Origin: Paracoccaceae bacterium
Lineage (GTDB): Bacteria; Pseudomonadota; Alphaproteobacteria; Rhodobacterales; Rhodobacteraceae
Direction of reading: 5' to 3'
NCBI GenBank assembly: GCA_017852835.1
Contig: JAFMKS010000006.1
Coordinates: 3,865-49,235, forward strand
DNA: 45,371 nt
Below the pieces are notes generated by a model. It was not told where the DNA came from. It made no database searches and saw nothing but the letters and a program-made list of their open reading frames with translations. Positions within the stretch are counted from its first letter, which is position 1; each line of letters opens with the position of its first letter. Positions 9,012 to 18,128 of the stretch are shown piece after piece. Made by a program: the position numbers and the translations under genes.

Positions 9012-9596
9012 ATGGACGGCGAATTTAGGACAGACTTTGTAAGGCAACCAGTTGGATCAAATCATCATCCCGCGCTGGTGTTAAATGCGGATTATAGGCC
9101 ACTTTCCTATTATCCACTGTCCCTTTGGTCCTGGCAGGATGCGGTCAAGGCGGCCTATATGGATCGGGTCGATATCGTGGCGGAATATGACACCATCGTG
9201 CGCAGCCCAACGACCGAAATCCGAATTCCTTCTGTCGTTGTTCTGCGTGATTACGTAAAACCGCAAAAGCGCGTGGCCTTCACGCGCTTTAATTTATTTT
9301 TGCGGGACGGGTTTCAATGCCAATATTGCGGGTCCAAGGGAGATTTGACGTTTGATCACGTGGTTCCACGCAAATCTGGGGGTGTGACCAGTTGGGAAAA
9401 TGTGGTTGCTGCTTGTTCTAAATGTAACCTGAGAAAGGGATCCAAGGCGCTGCGCCATTCGGGCCTATCACTGCGCCAACAACCGCGCCAACCCGGTGCC
9501 GAAGAATTGCGTAATCTGGGCCGCCGTTTCCCGCCAAACCACCTGCACGAAAGCTGGATAGATTTCCTATACTGGGATACAGAATTGGAGTCTTAA
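9012..9596 (+). CDS. HNH endonuclease-domain protein
   Basis: A 194-residue protein with a C-terminal HNH nuclease domain: FQCQYCGSKGDLTFDHVVPR (two CxxC cysteines and the DH pair), then SGGVTSWENVVAACSKCN with the second CxxC. The four cysteines probably bind structural zinc. The N-terminal half (LVLNADYRPLSYYPLSLWSW) is the conserved front of a stand-alone HNH family widespread in Alphaproteobacteria. Its role is not established, although the wide conservation suggests housekeeping rather than homing. I chose the ATG at 9012 because AGGGGAC lies 7 bases upstream; a GTG at 8982 would add ten residues but has no ribosome site. Confidence 0.85.
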   Translation: MDGEFRTDFVRQPVGSNHHPALVLNADYRPLSYYPLSLWSWQDAVKAAYMDRVDIVAEYDTIVRSPTTEIRIPSVVVLRDYVKPQKRVAFTRFNLFLRDGFQCQYCGSKGDLTFDHVVPRKSGGVTSWENVVAACSKCNLRKGSKALRHSGLSLRQQPRQPGAEELRNLGRRFPPNHLHESWIDFLYWDTELES

Positions 9597-9624
9597 TTTA
9601 AGGACTTATATGCGATGACTTTTT

Positions 9625-9656
9625 GCGCCGCGCTAAATCAAGCGCGGCGCATTTGT
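9625..9656. terminator. Terminator between convergent HNH and speE genes
   Basis: GCGCCGCGCT and AGCGCGGCGC form a 10-base perfect stem (9625-9634 / 9641-9650) with a six-base loop. On the plus strand it is followed by a T-rich stretch and it is preceded by TTTT, so it may act in both directions. Both flanking genes stop within 30 bases. Confidence 0.8.
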
Positions 9657-9657
9657 G

Positions 9658-10503
9658 TTAGGGGAGAAGTTTTAGGATGTAGCCCGGCAGGGCAAAGGCC
9701 CCTTTGTGAACCGCAGGTGTGTAGTAGTCACAGCTGAGGCCCGCATCCGCATAGCGTTGTTCCAATGTTTCAACTGTGACTTCGCGTGCCGCACCATTTG
9801 TGCCCCATCCAAACGCCATTGGACCGCCTGCATAGGTGGGAACTGTTGCCGTGTAACATCCCCAATCCTGAAACAGGGCCTTAAATGCACGCAGGGTATT
9901 GGTAAGTTCATCGCCCTGCATAAACGGTACGCCGTTTTGTGTCACAAGGATTCCATTTTCCGTTAGTGCCCGCTGTGCATGGCCGTAAAATGTATCTGTA
10001 AACAAGACCTCACCCGGTCCGATGGGATCGGTGCTGTCCACGATAATAACATCGTAGGTTTGCTCTGTTTCACGCATGAAAACCGCGCCATCCTTGATGA
10101 CCAATTCCAAACGTGTATCATCAAAGGCTCCTTGGGACAGGGTGGGCAGGTATTCTTTGGAAAATTCAATAACGCCTGCATCAATTTCCACCATGGTCAC
10201 GTGGTTTACAGATGTATGACGCAGAACCTCGCGCGCCATGCCGCCGTCACCGCCGCCGATAATCAGCACGCGTTTGGCCGCGCCATGGGCCAAAATTGGC
10301 ACATGTGTTAGCATCTCGTGATAGACGAAATTATCACCCTCGGTCGTTTGAACCACATCATCCAGCGTTAGGATGCGCCCAAAGGTTCCGTTTTCGAACA
10401 CTTTGATGCGCTGATGATCTGTTTCACTATCGTACAGCATATTATCGACACTTAGCGATTGGGCATAGTGTTTGTGTAGCGGTTCACGCATCCAGTTTGT
10501 CAT
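9658..10503 (-). CDS. speE: Spermidine synthase
   Basis: A 281-residue polyamine aminopropyltransferase. It transfers the aminopropyl group of decarboxylated S-adenosylmethionine to putrescine. The Rossmann-like core shows IIGGGDGGMAREVLRH (residues 81-96) for the nucleoside, MVEIDAGVIEFS, and IIVDSTDPIGPG (153-164) with the catalytic Asp. The N-terminal beta-strand domain (QRIKVFENGTFGRILTLDD) is normal. The start overlaps the end of speD by 4 bases (ATGA), so the two enzymes are translationally coupled and supply consecutive steps. Confidence 0.96.
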   Translation of the reverse strand: MTNWMREPLHKHYAQSLSVDNMLYDSETDHQRIKVFENGTFGRILTLDDVVQTTEGDNFVYHEMLTHVPILAHGAAKRVLIIGGGDGGMAREVLRHTSVNHVTMVEIDAGVIEFSKEYLPTLSQGAFDDTRLELVIKDGAVFMRETEQTYDVIIVDSTDPIGPGEVLFTDTFYGHAQRALTENGILVTQNGVPFMQGDELTNTLRAFKALFQDWGCYTATVPTYAGGPMAFGWGTNGAAREVTVETLEQRYADAGLSCDYYTPAVHKGAFALPGYILKLLP

Positions 10504-11015
10504 GCGGCCACTCCTGCGTCCAAAACCACGCCGTCACCGCGCAACAATTCCTTGACCCGCACATCCATGGTTCCAAATGCACGTGATAGAACACCAACTG
10601 CCTTCATCGGCTCGGCATCGCCGCACATGAACACATCAAATGCGCCATATCCGATTTCGGGCCACGTGTGCACGCTGATGTGGCTTTCGGCCAAAATCGC
10701 AACGCCACTGACGCCTTGGGGGCTGAATTTGTGGGTGTGGATGTGCAACAGCGTTGCACCACATTCGTCTACGCAATCTTGAAAGGCCTTTTGGATGCGA
10801 TCCTCGTCATCCAATCCATGGCCATTGCAGACCTCGATAATAAGATGTGTGCCAGCAAACACTTTTCCGTCGCGGCGGATAAAGTGATCATCGCGCGTTT
10901 CATCAAATACATCACGATTAGCAATAGGTGTCGCGGACGTACCGCGGGCGGTGTCTTCCTCATGGGCGCCTGTCTCCAGACTGATCCCCAGTTGGAAGGG
11001 GTTGGCGTAATTCAT
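10500..11015 (-). CDS. speD: S-adenosylmethionine decarboxylase proenzyme
   Basis: A 171-residue pyruvoyl enzyme that makes decarboxylated S-adenosylmethionine for spermidine synthase. The proenzyme should cut itself between Glu110 and Ser111 in LAESHISVHTWPE; His116 and Cys131 (FMCG) are the expected helper residues. It is the short prokaryotic class (SpeH type) with an N-terminal extension of about 45 residues relative to the minimal form. The ATG at 11015 follows GGGAG. A longer open frame to 11216 is non-coding leader. It is followed with a 4-base overlap by speE. Confidence 0.93.
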   Translation of the reverse strand: MNYANPFQLGISLETGAHEEDTARGTSATPIANRDVFDETRDDHFIRRDGKVFAGTHLIIEVCNGHGLDDEDRIQKAFQDCVDECGATLLHIHTHKFSPQGVSGVAILAESHISVHTWPEIGYGAFDVFMCGDAEPMKAVGVLSRAFGTMDVRVKELLRGDGVVLDAGVAA

Positions 11016-11206
11016 AGCGCTCCCTTCGTTCCAGTAGATTAGCAAGTCCAGTCGGTTCCTTAGCGCCCCCCCAAAGACACTTGGGGTTGGGATCGGTCCC
11101 GAAAGTAGGGCGGCGTTTAGCGAAGTGATTTCTGTTACGCAAGTCCAGTTTTGACGCGAGTTTAAAAAAATGGCCTCGAAGTGCCAAGTTAGAAGGGTAA
11201 ATGAGG
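11016..11206 (-). promoter_or_regulatory. Long speD leader with direct repeat and hairpin
   Basis: The 191 bases between the DUF1127 stop and the speD start hold two copies of an 11-base direct repeat, ACTGGACTTGC on the minus strand (11042-11052 and 11139-11149). Between them is a small hairpin CCCCAA-GTGTCT-TTGGGG. I could not match it to a known riboswitch. Promoter elements were not clear. It could be a regulator's tandem site or a structured leader. Confidence 0.35.
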
Positions 11207-11437
11207 TTACTTCCAAAATGGAGGTCGAGCTTCACGGAGTTCGGCTTTTACGCTAAGGCCGATATCTCGTAAAAGATCATTATCAAGCTGACTAAGATGT
11301 CGACGCGTTCGATATCGAACGAGCCAAGTACCGATGGTTTCCAAACAAAAACTTTTCACTAACTCAAGGGAAGTAAGGGATAACCTTTGATTTCCACTAA
11401 ATATAAAGAAGCTATTCCGCGGCGCTGAGGTAGCCAT
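11207..11437 (-). CDS. DUF1127 small protein
   Basis: A 76-residue basic protein. The C-terminal half matches DUF1127: WLVRYRTRRHLSQLDNDLLR then DIGLS, and it closes with the AR-P-FW ending usual in Rhodobacterales. In related bacteria small DUF1127 proteins affect RNA turnover and phosphate or stress physiology; nothing here fixes the role. The ATG follows AAGGCATCCG. It is divergent from a decayed MocR-type regulator, with a shared 76-base region holding a palindrome and TATAAT on both strands, so that regulator probably once controlled it. Confidence 0.82.
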   Translation of the reverse strand: MATSAPRNSFFIFSGNQRLSLTSLELVKSFCLETIGTWLVRYRTRRHLSQLDNDLLRDIGLSVKAELREARPPFWK

Positions 11438-11471
11438 CGGATGCCTTTTTTATTCAAATTGTAATTATAAA

Positions 11472-11489
11472 ATAGCAATTTGTTGCTAT
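11472..11489. promoter_or_regulatory. Palindromic operator candidate between DUF1127 and MocR remnant
   Basis: ATAGCAA-TTTG-TTGCTAT is a perfect 7-base inverted repeat. A consensus -10 TATAAT overlaps its right arm on the plus strand (11487-11492), and another TATAAT lies on the minus strand just beyond its left arm, pointing to DUF1127. The position fits a self-regulating divergent regulator site. Confidence 0.5.
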
Positions 11490-11513
11490 AATGTTGAAAT
11501 ACAAGTAAAGACT

Positions 11514-12907
11514 ATGAGTTTACATAATTTCATTGTAGCGGGTACAATTTTGTCAAGTAAAGCGAAGAACACTGACACACCCAAATATCAAAAACTTGCC
11601 GCTATGTTGCGTGGGCAGACGGAAACGGGGCAGCTTAAATCGGGACAAAAACTGCCTCCGGTCCGCGAAATGGCCTATCAAATGGGTGTGACTGCCGGCA
11701 CGATCGCGCGTTCGTATCGTTCTTTAATTGATGAGGGATACTTAAAGGTCGGCGTGGGGCAGAGAACCTATTGAAACAATTGCGGGCTTCTAATCTTCCG
11801 CATGACGACCAACCCTTGCATCTGAGTTCTCCTCGGCTGCCTGACATGGGCCAAAACGACATCATACAACGCGGTTTCTGTTCCTTCACGGAACATATCG
11901 GTTGAATGAGTTGATGGCCTATCACATCGGGATCGACACCTAGGCCTTGCCAGAAGTAAATTTGATGTGGCTACAGAAAATACCGTTGAGACAAGTCGAA
12001 CCAGAAGATGTTGTTACCACAGGTGGGGGCACAATGCCTGTTTGGCGATTTTGCAGTATTTCTTGGTGCAGAAGAAAAAGGTCACCTTCGCTGTTGGGCA
12101 TCTGTCCTATACAGGGTTTCGCGATTTATCGAAATTGGTGAACGCAGATGTTCATGCAAATTAATGTGATACCGATGGCCCCTGTCTGGAGCATTTCGAA
12201 AAAGTGGTACGTGAACATGGTATCAACGTTTTTCTGACATCGGCCGAGGTCAATAGTCCAACAACCCAATTTACGACAATCGAGCGCCGAAAGGAGTTGG
12301 TCGGCGTCGCACTTAAAGATGATGTGGCAATCGTAGAAGATGATTGTTTTGGATCAGCTCAATAATTCGGCGTAAGTTATCGCGCGCTTTATCCCGAAAA
12401 TGGATGGTATGTTGCGTCCTTTTCTAAATCAATAGCGCCGTCATTGCGGATCGGATGCGCTATTTGTCCCAAAGGTATGGCGGACGCGTTGCGGCATATC
12501 ATTTTTTCTGCCTCACTGGGTATTTCGTCCGCACAGGTCTATGTCGCGAATTTTGTATTGCGTCATTCCAAATTGGCTGAAATACAAAAAATGGTGCGTG
12601 ACGAACTACGTGTTTATGTCGCAGAAACGGTCTAGTTGCTGGATCAGTTTGTTATTAGTTGGAAGCCCGACGTCCCTATGATTTGGTTAACTTTACCCGG
12701 TAGATGGCACACGACTGCATTTTGTTCGGCCGCAGAAAAACTTGGCGTCCTTGTCTCACCGGGTGAGTTCTTGTCATCCGAGAGTCCTGCGCCCCGCATG
12801 CTGTGCGCATACGTGTGAACCGTGTGTATGGATTTGAGCGTTACTTGGACGGGATTTCCACACTTGCCAAACGCTTTCGAAATCCAGATAGATTAAGTGG
12901 GATATAG
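11514..12907 (+). pseudogene. Decayed MocR-type (GntR/aminotransferase) transcriptional regulator
   Basis: The first 86 residues form an intact GntR winged-helix domain (QKLPPVREMAYQMGVTAGTI, residues about 43-62), then a TGA at 11772. The aminotransferase-like domain continues in pieces in all three frames: LHLSSPRLPDMGQNDIIQ, VEPEDVVTTGGG, CLAILQYFLVQKKKVTF, VFLTSAEVNSPTTQF, VAIVEDDCFGSAQ, YVASFSKSIAPSLRIG (containing the PLP lysine), then PMIWLTLPGRWH and a tail ending at 12907. In-frame stops lie at 12362 and 12633, and there are at least three frameshifts. The remains span nearly a full MocR length, so this is decay by point changes and not a deletion. A truncated DNA-binding peptide could still be made from 11514-11774. 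Confidence 0.9.
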
Positions 12908-13105
12908 GTGCTTCCTTTTTTAGCGCCGATTATATCATGCTATGTTAAACATAGAGAGCATTAGTTGACCAGACATGGTGTCGTAATCCTCATTCTTAGC
13001 GCTACCTATCACTTCTGTCTTTTAAAATTCATAAATTATTTGGGGTAAATTGATACCTATTTTGTAGTGCATTGTTTTTAAATGTTTATTTCTTATTTCA
13101 TGCGC

Positions 13106-13133
13106 TTGACTGTGTGTTTCAACCCTATATAAC
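13106..13133 (+). promoter_or_regulatory. rplM-rpsI promoter
   Basis: TTGACT (13106-13111) and TATAAC (13128-13133) are separated by 16 bases, a near-consensus vegetative promoter. Transcription would begin about 45 bases before rplM, just ahead of or within the CCCCC/GGGGG hairpin region of the leader. Confidence 0.65.
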
Positions 13134-13189
13134 GCCCCCATGAATTGCGCGGGGGTTGGCCCCGTGTTTTAACTTTAGGGTTATTTTCG

Positions 13190-13654
13190 ATGAAAACATT
13201 CTCTGCAACGCCAGCAGACATCGACAAGAAGTGGATCATCATCGACGCTGAGGGCGTTGTTTTGGGCCGTCTTGCATCGATTGTTGCAACACGTCTGCGT
13301 GGCAAACACAAGCCATCGTTCACACCACACATGGACTGTGGCGACAACGTAATCGTTATCAATGCCGACAAAATTCAAATGACGGGCAATAAGCGTCAAG
13401 AGAATTTCTATTGGCACACTGGCCACCCAGGTGGCATCAAATCACGCACAAAACAGCAGATCCTAGAAGGGGCGCATCCAGAGCGCGTTGTGACATTGGC
13501 TGTTAAGCGCATGTTGCCAGGCAACCGCCTAAGCCGCAAAATCATGACCAACCTACGCGTTTACGCGGGGTCTGAGCATCCGCATGAAGCACAATCACCA
13601 GAGGTTTTGGACGTAAAGTCTATGAACCCTAAAAACACACGGGTTGCATCATAA
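13190..13654 (+). CDS. rplM: 50S ribosomal protein L13
   Basis: A 154-residue early-assembly large-subunit protein that binds 23S r[19 protein letters not shown] at residues 15-30, the [12 protein letters not shown] segment and [13 protein letters not shown] are L13 signatures. The length is typical for Alphaproteobacteria. I chose the ATG at 13190; the frame extends upstream to 13145 through leader sequence only. Its stop TAA shares a base with the rpsI ATG, the standard rplM-rpsI pairing, so the two are co-translated. Confidence 0.97.
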   Translation: MKTFSATPADIDKKWIIIDAEGVVLGRLASIVATRLRGKHKPSFTPHMDCGDNVIVINADKIQMTGNKRQENFYWHTGHPGGIKSRTKQQILEGAHPERVVTLAVKRMLPGNRLSRKIMTNLRVYAGSEHPHEAQSPEVLDVKSMNPKNTRVAS

Positions 13655-14142
13655 TGAGCGAAGAAATCAAATCCTTGGGCGACCTAGAAGCAGTCGCAGG
13701 CGGTGCAGAAGCAGTTGTTGAAATTGCAGCACCTCGTGAACCCGTCCGTGACGAATTGGGCCGTTCATACGCAACAGGTAAGCGTAAAGATGCTGTTGCA
13801 CGTGTTTGGATCAAACCAGGTTCAGGCAAAGTCACAGTCAACGGCAAAGAGATGCACGCATATTTTGCGCGTCCCGTTTTGCAAATGATCCTACGTCAAC
13901 CGTTCCAGGTTGCAGGTGTTGAAGATCAGTTTGACGTGATGGCAACTGTCAAAGGTGGCGGCCTGTCTGGTCAGGCGGGCGCGGTCAAGCACGGTATCTC
14001 AAAAGCGCTTCAGCTTTATGATCCTGCACTGCGTGGCGCATTGAAAGCCGCAGGCTTCCTAACACGTGACAGCCGCGTTGTTGAACGTAAGAAATACGGT
14101 AAGCGCAAAGCGCGTCGTTCTTTCCAGTTCTCAAAGCGTTAA
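13654..14142 (+). CDS. rpsI: 30S ribosomal protein S9
   Basis: A 162-residue small-subunit protein whose C-terminal tail reaches the decoding centre. [20 protein letters not shown] (residues 38-57), [20 protein letters not shown] and the ending [17 protein letters not shown] are diagnostic. An acidic, alanine-rich N-terminal extension of about 35 residues is added relative to E. coli, as is usual in Rhodobacterales. It starts on the last base of the rplM stop and is followed by a strong terminator. Confidence 0.97.
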   Translation: MSEEIKSLGDLEAVAGGAEAVVEIAAPREPVRDELGRSYATGKRKDAVARVWIKPGSGKVTVNGKEMHAYFARPVLQMILRQPFQVAGVEDQFDVMATVKGGGLSGQAGAVKHGISKALQLYDPALRGALKAAGFLTRDSRVVERKKYGKRKARRSFQFSKR

Positions 14143-14165
14143 GTCGTTTTTCAAGCAAGATTTTC

Positions 14166-14199
14166 AAAAGGATCCAAAATTATTTTGGGTCCTTTTTTT
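14166..14199 (+). terminator. Intrinsic terminator of rplM-rpsI
   Basis: AAAGGATCCAAAAT and ATTTTGGGTCCTTT pair over 14 positions (one G-T wobble) around a single unpaired base, running straight into a T7 tract. It ends 12 bases before the next gene. Confidence 0.9.
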
Positions 14200-14210
14200 G
14201 TTGGGGACAC

Positions 14211-14534
14211 ATGCAATATTTTTATTTGCTGATTGCCGTTGTGTTTGAAGTATCGGGAACAATGTTGTTACCCGTAAGTCAAAATTTTACGCGCTTGATG
14301 CCTACCGCCGCATTGATTGGATGTTATTCTGCGTCGTTTTATTTTCTGACGCTTGCGTTGAACACCATGCCGATTGCGGTGGTTTATGCCACTTGGTCGG
14401 GGTTGGGGATATTTATGATCACTGTGTTTGGATATTTTGTGTTCCAACAATCCCTAGAATGGCGGGCGATCTTGGGATTGGTAATGATTGTCGGCGGGGT
14501 CATTTTGGTCAACACCTACGCCCCGCATAAGTAA
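14211..14534 (+). CDS. Small multidrug resistance (SMR) family transporter
   Basis: A 107-residue inner-membrane protein with four hydrophobic segments, the size and layout of SMR/EmrE-like transporters. The key membrane glutamate is in helix 1 (VVFEVSGTM, Glu13). The conserved YATWSGLGIF motif in helix 3 is present (family YAxWxGxG). The usual LK.S after GT is replaced by LPVS. Substrates may be cationic drugs or guanidinium-type compounds; sequence does not decide. GGGGA precedes the ATG. It stands alone between the rpsI terminator and convergent typA. Confidence 0.88.
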   Translation: MQYFYLLIAVVFEVSGTMLLPVSQNFTRLMPTAALIGCYSASFYFLTLALNTMPIAVVYATWSGLGIFMITVFGYFVFQQSLEWRAILGLVMIVGGVILVNTYAPHK

Positions 14535-14568
14535 ATGCCGTAGTTAAATCGCTGTTTCAACCAAAACA

Positions 14569-14590
14569 GACGGCACAGCAAAGCGCCGTC
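14569..14590 (-). terminator. Probable terminator of typA
   Basis: GACGGC (14569-14574) and GCCGTC (14585-14590) form a 6-base stem with a 10-base loop. On the minus strand it is followed by TGTTTTGG, and it lies 16 bases after the typA stop. Confidence 0.5.
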
Positions 14591-14605
14591 CGTAAAGATT
14601 TGAAC

Positions 14606-16426
14606 TTAAGTGTCTTTCTTCGACATCCGTTTGCGTTCGTGCGGGTCAAGGTAGCGTTTGCGCAGGCGGATGGATTCAGGTGTGACCTCGACCAATTCGT
14701 CATCATTGATATAGGCAATCGCCTCTTCCAATGAAAAATTGATATGTGGGGTCAGGCGCACCGCATCATCAGACCCAGAGGCGCGCACGTTGGTTAATTT
14801 TTTACCCTTGAGCGGGTTCACCTCAAGGTCATTGTCGCGGCTGTGTTCGCCGATGATCATGCCCTGATACACTTTGGCTTGTGGGCCGACAAACATACGG
14901 CCACGCTCTTCTAGGTTCCACAGCGCATAGGCCACCGCCTCGCCGTCTTCCATAGAAATCAACACCCCTGCGCGGCGCCCGGGGATTGGCCCCTTGTAGG
15001 GGGCCCAACCGTAGAACACGCGGTTCATGATGCCCGTGCCACGGGTGTCGGTCAGGAATTCGCCGTGATATCCGATCAACCCACGCGCAGGGACATGGGC
15101 AACGATGCGGGTTTTGCCCGCACCTGCAGGGCGCATTTCGGCCAAGTCTCCTTTACGTGCACCTGTGATTTTTTCGATCACGGCACCCGAATAATCATCA
15201 TCCACATCAATGGTGACTTCTTCGATGGGTTCAAGGCGCTGACCGTCCTCTTCCCGCATCAAAACTTGGGGACGTGAAATTGACAATTCAAACCCTTCGC
15301 GGCGCATGTTTTCGATCAAAACACCCATTTGCAATTCGCCGCGTCCTGCAACCTCAAACGCTTCTCCACCTGGGGTGTCGGTGATTTTGATGGCCACATT
15401 GCTTTCGGCCTCTTTCATCAAGCGCTCACGAATGACGCGCGATTGCACCTTGCTGCCTTCACGTCCAGCAAGCGGGCTATCGTTGATGCCAAAGGTCACT
15501 GTGATGGTGGGAGGGTCGATGGGCTGCGCCTCAAGCGGTTCATCAACCGCCAATGCACAAAGAGTGTCGGAAACGGTGGCCTTGCTCATACCTGCGATGG
15601 TGACGATATCGCCTGGTGTTGCCTCATCAATCTCTTGCTGAGCCAAACCGCGGAAGGCCAAGATTTTGGTCACGCGGAACTGTTCGATTTTTTGTCCCAC
15701 ACGCGATAGCGCTTGGATTGTTGCGCCAACCTTCAGTGTTCCGCTTTCTACGCGGCCTGTCAAAACACGGCCGATGAAATTATCGCTGCCCAATGTCGTG
15801 GCCAACATGCGGAAATCTTCATCCTTGCGCTGCAACTGACGGGGCGCAGGGACGTGGTTCACGATCAGATCGAACAGGGCTGACAAATCCTTGCGCGGGC
15901 CGTCCAATTCATGATCTGCCCAGCCTGAACGGCCTGACGCATACATGTGTGGGAAATCCAACTGATCATCGGTGGCATCAAGTGCGGCGAACAAATCAAA
16001 ACATTCGTCCAGCGCGCGATCCGATTCTGCATCGGGTTTATCAACTTTGTTCAACACAACAATTGGGCGCAATCCCATGGCCAGTGCTTTGGATGTCACG
16101 AATTTCGTCTGTGGCATGGGGCCTTCTGCGGCGTCCACCAATAGCACAACACCGTCCACCATGCTTAGGATACGTTCAACCTCGGCGCCGAAGTCCGCGT
16201 GACCTGGGGTGTCAACAATGTTGATACGCGTGTTTTTCCATTCAACAGACGTACATTTCGCCATGATCGTGATGCCACGTTCACGTTCCAAATCGTTGCT
16301 GTCCATTGCGCGTTCGGCCACAGCCTGATTTGCGCGAAAGGCGCCCGATTGTTTTAGAAGTTCGTCAACAAGGGTGGTTTTACCGTGGTCAACGTGCGCG
16401 ATAATCGCGATATTGCGAAGTTCCAT
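14606..16426 (-). CDS. typA: Ribosome-associated translational GTPase TypA/BipA
   Basis: A 606-residue EF-G-like GTPase that binds ribosomes and helps growth and subunit assembly under cold or stress. The G domain shows [11 protein letters not shown] (residues 9-19, P-loop), [10 protein letters not shown] (switch), DTPGHADFG and LNKVDK. After the beta-barrel and domain III/V ([15 protein letters not shown]) comes the BipA-specific C-terminal domain containing [20 protein letters not shown]. Length matches the family. It converges with the SMR gene; upstream hairpins separate it from the MttB-family gene transcribed in the same direction. Confidence 0.96.
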   Translation of the reverse strand: MELRNIAIIAHVDHGKTTLVDELLKQSGAFRANQAVAERAMDSNDLERERGITIMAKCTSVEWKNTRINIVDTPGHADFGAEVERILSMVDGVVLLVDAAEGPMPQTKFVTSKALAMGLRPIVVLNKVDKPDAESDRALDECFDLFAALDATDDQLDFPHMYASGRSGWADHELDGPRKDLSALFDLIVNHVPAPRQLQRKDEDFRMLATTLGSDNFIGRVLTGRVESGTLKVGATIQALSRVGQKIEQFRVTKILAFRGLAQQEIDEATPGDIVTIAGMSKATVSDTLCALAVDEPLEAQPIDPPTITVTFGINDSPLAGREGSKVQSRVIRERLMKEAESNVAIKITDTPGGEAFEVAGRGELQMGVLIENMRREGFELSISRPQVLMREEDGQRLEPIEEVTIDVDDDYSGAVIEKITGARKGDLAEMRPAGAGKTRIVAHVPARGLIGYHGEFLTDTRGTGIMNRVFYGWAPYKGPIPGRRAGVLISMEDGEAVAYALWNLEERGRMFVGPQAKVYQGMIIGEHSRDNDLEVNPLKGKKLTNVRASGSDDAVRLTPHINFSLEEAIAYINDDELVEVTPESIRLRKRYLDPHERKRMSKKDT

Positions 16427-16491
16427 ATGCAGGATTTACCTAAACTAGTGATGTTTGGGCACCGCGTATCCGCAAAATGGCTAAATTGCCA

Positions 16492-16530
16492 GACCCTATT
16501 GGGTCGCAGGGCAAGTTTCTTTGCCCTGCG
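16492..16530. repeat. Two tandem hairpins between typA and the MttB-family gene
   Basis: GACCC-TATT-GGGTC (16492-16505) is followed by CGCAGGGCAA / TTGCCCTGCG (16505-16514 / 16521-16530), a perfect 10-base stem. Neither is followed by a T-run on the minus strand, so they may be a Rho-type or processing site at the end of the MttB-family transcript rather than a classical terminator. Confidence 0.5.
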
Positions 16531-16546
16531 GATATAATAAGTGGAT

Positions 16547-18085
16547 TCAGTGGTTCAAATGAATGTTGAACGCAGATCGCAACGCGGTTTCCGTTTCAGG
16601 ATCAAACCGCGCGTTTGAGGGTTCGCTTAGGATTGCTTCTTTGCGTTGTGTTGCATTGGCCAACAGATCGGGTTTTCCGTTTTCCACCCATTCCTTGGGG
16701 CTGCTGCGATCGCCAAGGGCAGGATAGATGTATTCCGTTTGCATGAGTTTTAGCGTTTGATCCGATCCCAGATAATGTCCCGGTCCTGTCAGGCAGGTTT
16801 CGCGGATGACCTCAAGGCTGACGCTGTCTTCGGTCACATCAATCCCCTTCACGCAGCGCAGCGCCTGACCGATGATATCATCGCCCAAGATCAGGCTTTC
16901 GTGACAGAACCCTAATAGGGATGCATGCATGCCCACGGATTCATACACCATGTTCAACCCCGTCAAACCCGCCATTAGGTTTGAATTCATTTGTTCCCAC
17001 CCTGCTTGCATATCGGGCAGTTTCGCATCGGCAATCCCCGCCGCGGCTCCACCCGGAATTCCGTAGAATTGATGCATCTGGGCACATCCCGCCGTCAACA
17101 GGGCTTGTTCACCACTGCCCCCTGACATGGCACCTGTGCGCAGATCAGAAACAAATGGCCATGTTCCAAAGATTGCGGGATGCCCGGGTTTGATGGAATG
17201 CACGTAAACCAATCCTGCCAAACATTCGGCCACGGCCTGAACGATAGCACCTGCGATTGGGGCAGGAGCGGTTGCGCCTGCTTGTCCCGCGCTTAGCAAC
17301 AAAACGGGCATGCCCGCCTTGATGCATTGCTCCATCACTTCGCAGCTTTCGGTGGCGAATTTCATCGGGGGCACAACAAAACAGTTTGAGTTGGACACAA
17401 ACGGACGTTCGCGCCATTTATCTTCGCCGCCTGCCATGATGTGCAGCATTTCAATGGCATCTTTAACAAAGCTGGGCTCGGTAAAGGAGGTGCCGACGTG
17501 TTTTTTGGTTCCGCTACAGCAGGCATAGATCGTGTTCAAATCCATTTCGCGATTATCAAGGATATCGCGTGCCACCATGGGGCGCTGCAGAAAATGGATA
17601 TTGTCCAGCCGATCCGCAATGCGGGCGGCGTCGTGCAGATCTTGTAATGTGCTATCGCGATAATTTTTTCCGTCCACATTCACCATGTGCACGGCTGCAC
17701 CCGCGGTGCCGTAATGCACGCGCGTTCCGCCCAAACTTAGGTCATGTTTTGGATCACGACCATGTAATGTGATTTCACGGTTGGCTGACGCCAACGCATC
17801 TTCGACCAATGAACGGGGAAACCGCAGGCGTCCATCTTCGCCCAAAATCGCACCCGCGGCCGTCATGTAATCAATGCCGCTTTGTGGCGCTTCTGACAGA
17901 CCAATTTGTTCCAGCGCGTCAAGGGCGGCTTGGTGAATACGCTCCATTCCTTCTTGGGTCAGGGGACGATATTGGCCCCCTTCTAAACCTGCGCGAACGG
18001 GGCGCAAATGTTCGGCAAGAGGGGCTGAGCGGGTTTGACGGCGGGCGTTTCTGCCGCCTGCGCGACGAGGAGTTTCTGATTTCAT
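16547..18085 (-). CDS. Trimethylamine methyltransferase (MttB) family protein, without pyrrolysine
   Basis: A 512-residue TIM-barrel protein of the MttB superfamily. Recognisable pieces are RPLTQEGMERIHQAALDALE near residues 40-60, GGTRVHYGTAGAAVHMV, and GIPGGAAAGIADAKLPDMQAG in the core. There is no in-frame TAG where true MttB has pyrrolysine, so it belongs to the non-pyrrolysine branch, whose studied members demethylate quaternary amines such as glycine betaine and pass the methyl group to a corrinoid protein. No corrinoid protein or methyltransferase partner lies nearby. The ATG at 18085 (MKSETPRR) is preferred; the frame runs back to 18166 through the upstream ORF. Substrate unknown. Confidence 0.88.
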   Translation of the reverse strand: MKSETPRRAGGRNARRQTRSAPLAEHLRPVRAGLEGGQYRPLTQEGMERIHQAALDALEQIGLSEAPQSGIDYMTAAGAILGEDGRLRFPRSLVEDALASANREITLHGRDPKHDLSLGGTRVHYGTAGAAVHMVNVDGKNYRDSTLQDLHDAARIADRLDNIHFLQRPMVARDILDNREMDLNTIYACCSGTKKHVGTSFTEPSFVKDAIEMLHIMAGGEDKWRERPFVSNSNCFVVPPMKFATESCEVMEQCIKAGMPVLLLSAGQAGATAPAPIAGAIVQAVAECLAGLVYVHSIKPGHPAIFGTWPFVSDLRTGAMSGGSGEQALLTAGCAQMHQFYGIPGGAAAGIADAKLPDMQAGWEQMNSNLMAGLTGLNMVYESVGMHASLLGFCHESLILGDDIIGQALRCVKGIDVTEDSVSLEVIRETCLTGPGHYLGSDQTLKLMQTEYIYPALGDRSSPKEWVENGKPDLLANATQRKEAILSEPSNARFDPETETALRSAFNIHLNH

Positions 18086-18128
18086 AGCGATGTATCCGAT
18101 TGTTAGAGTGTTCTGAAGGGGAAAGGGT

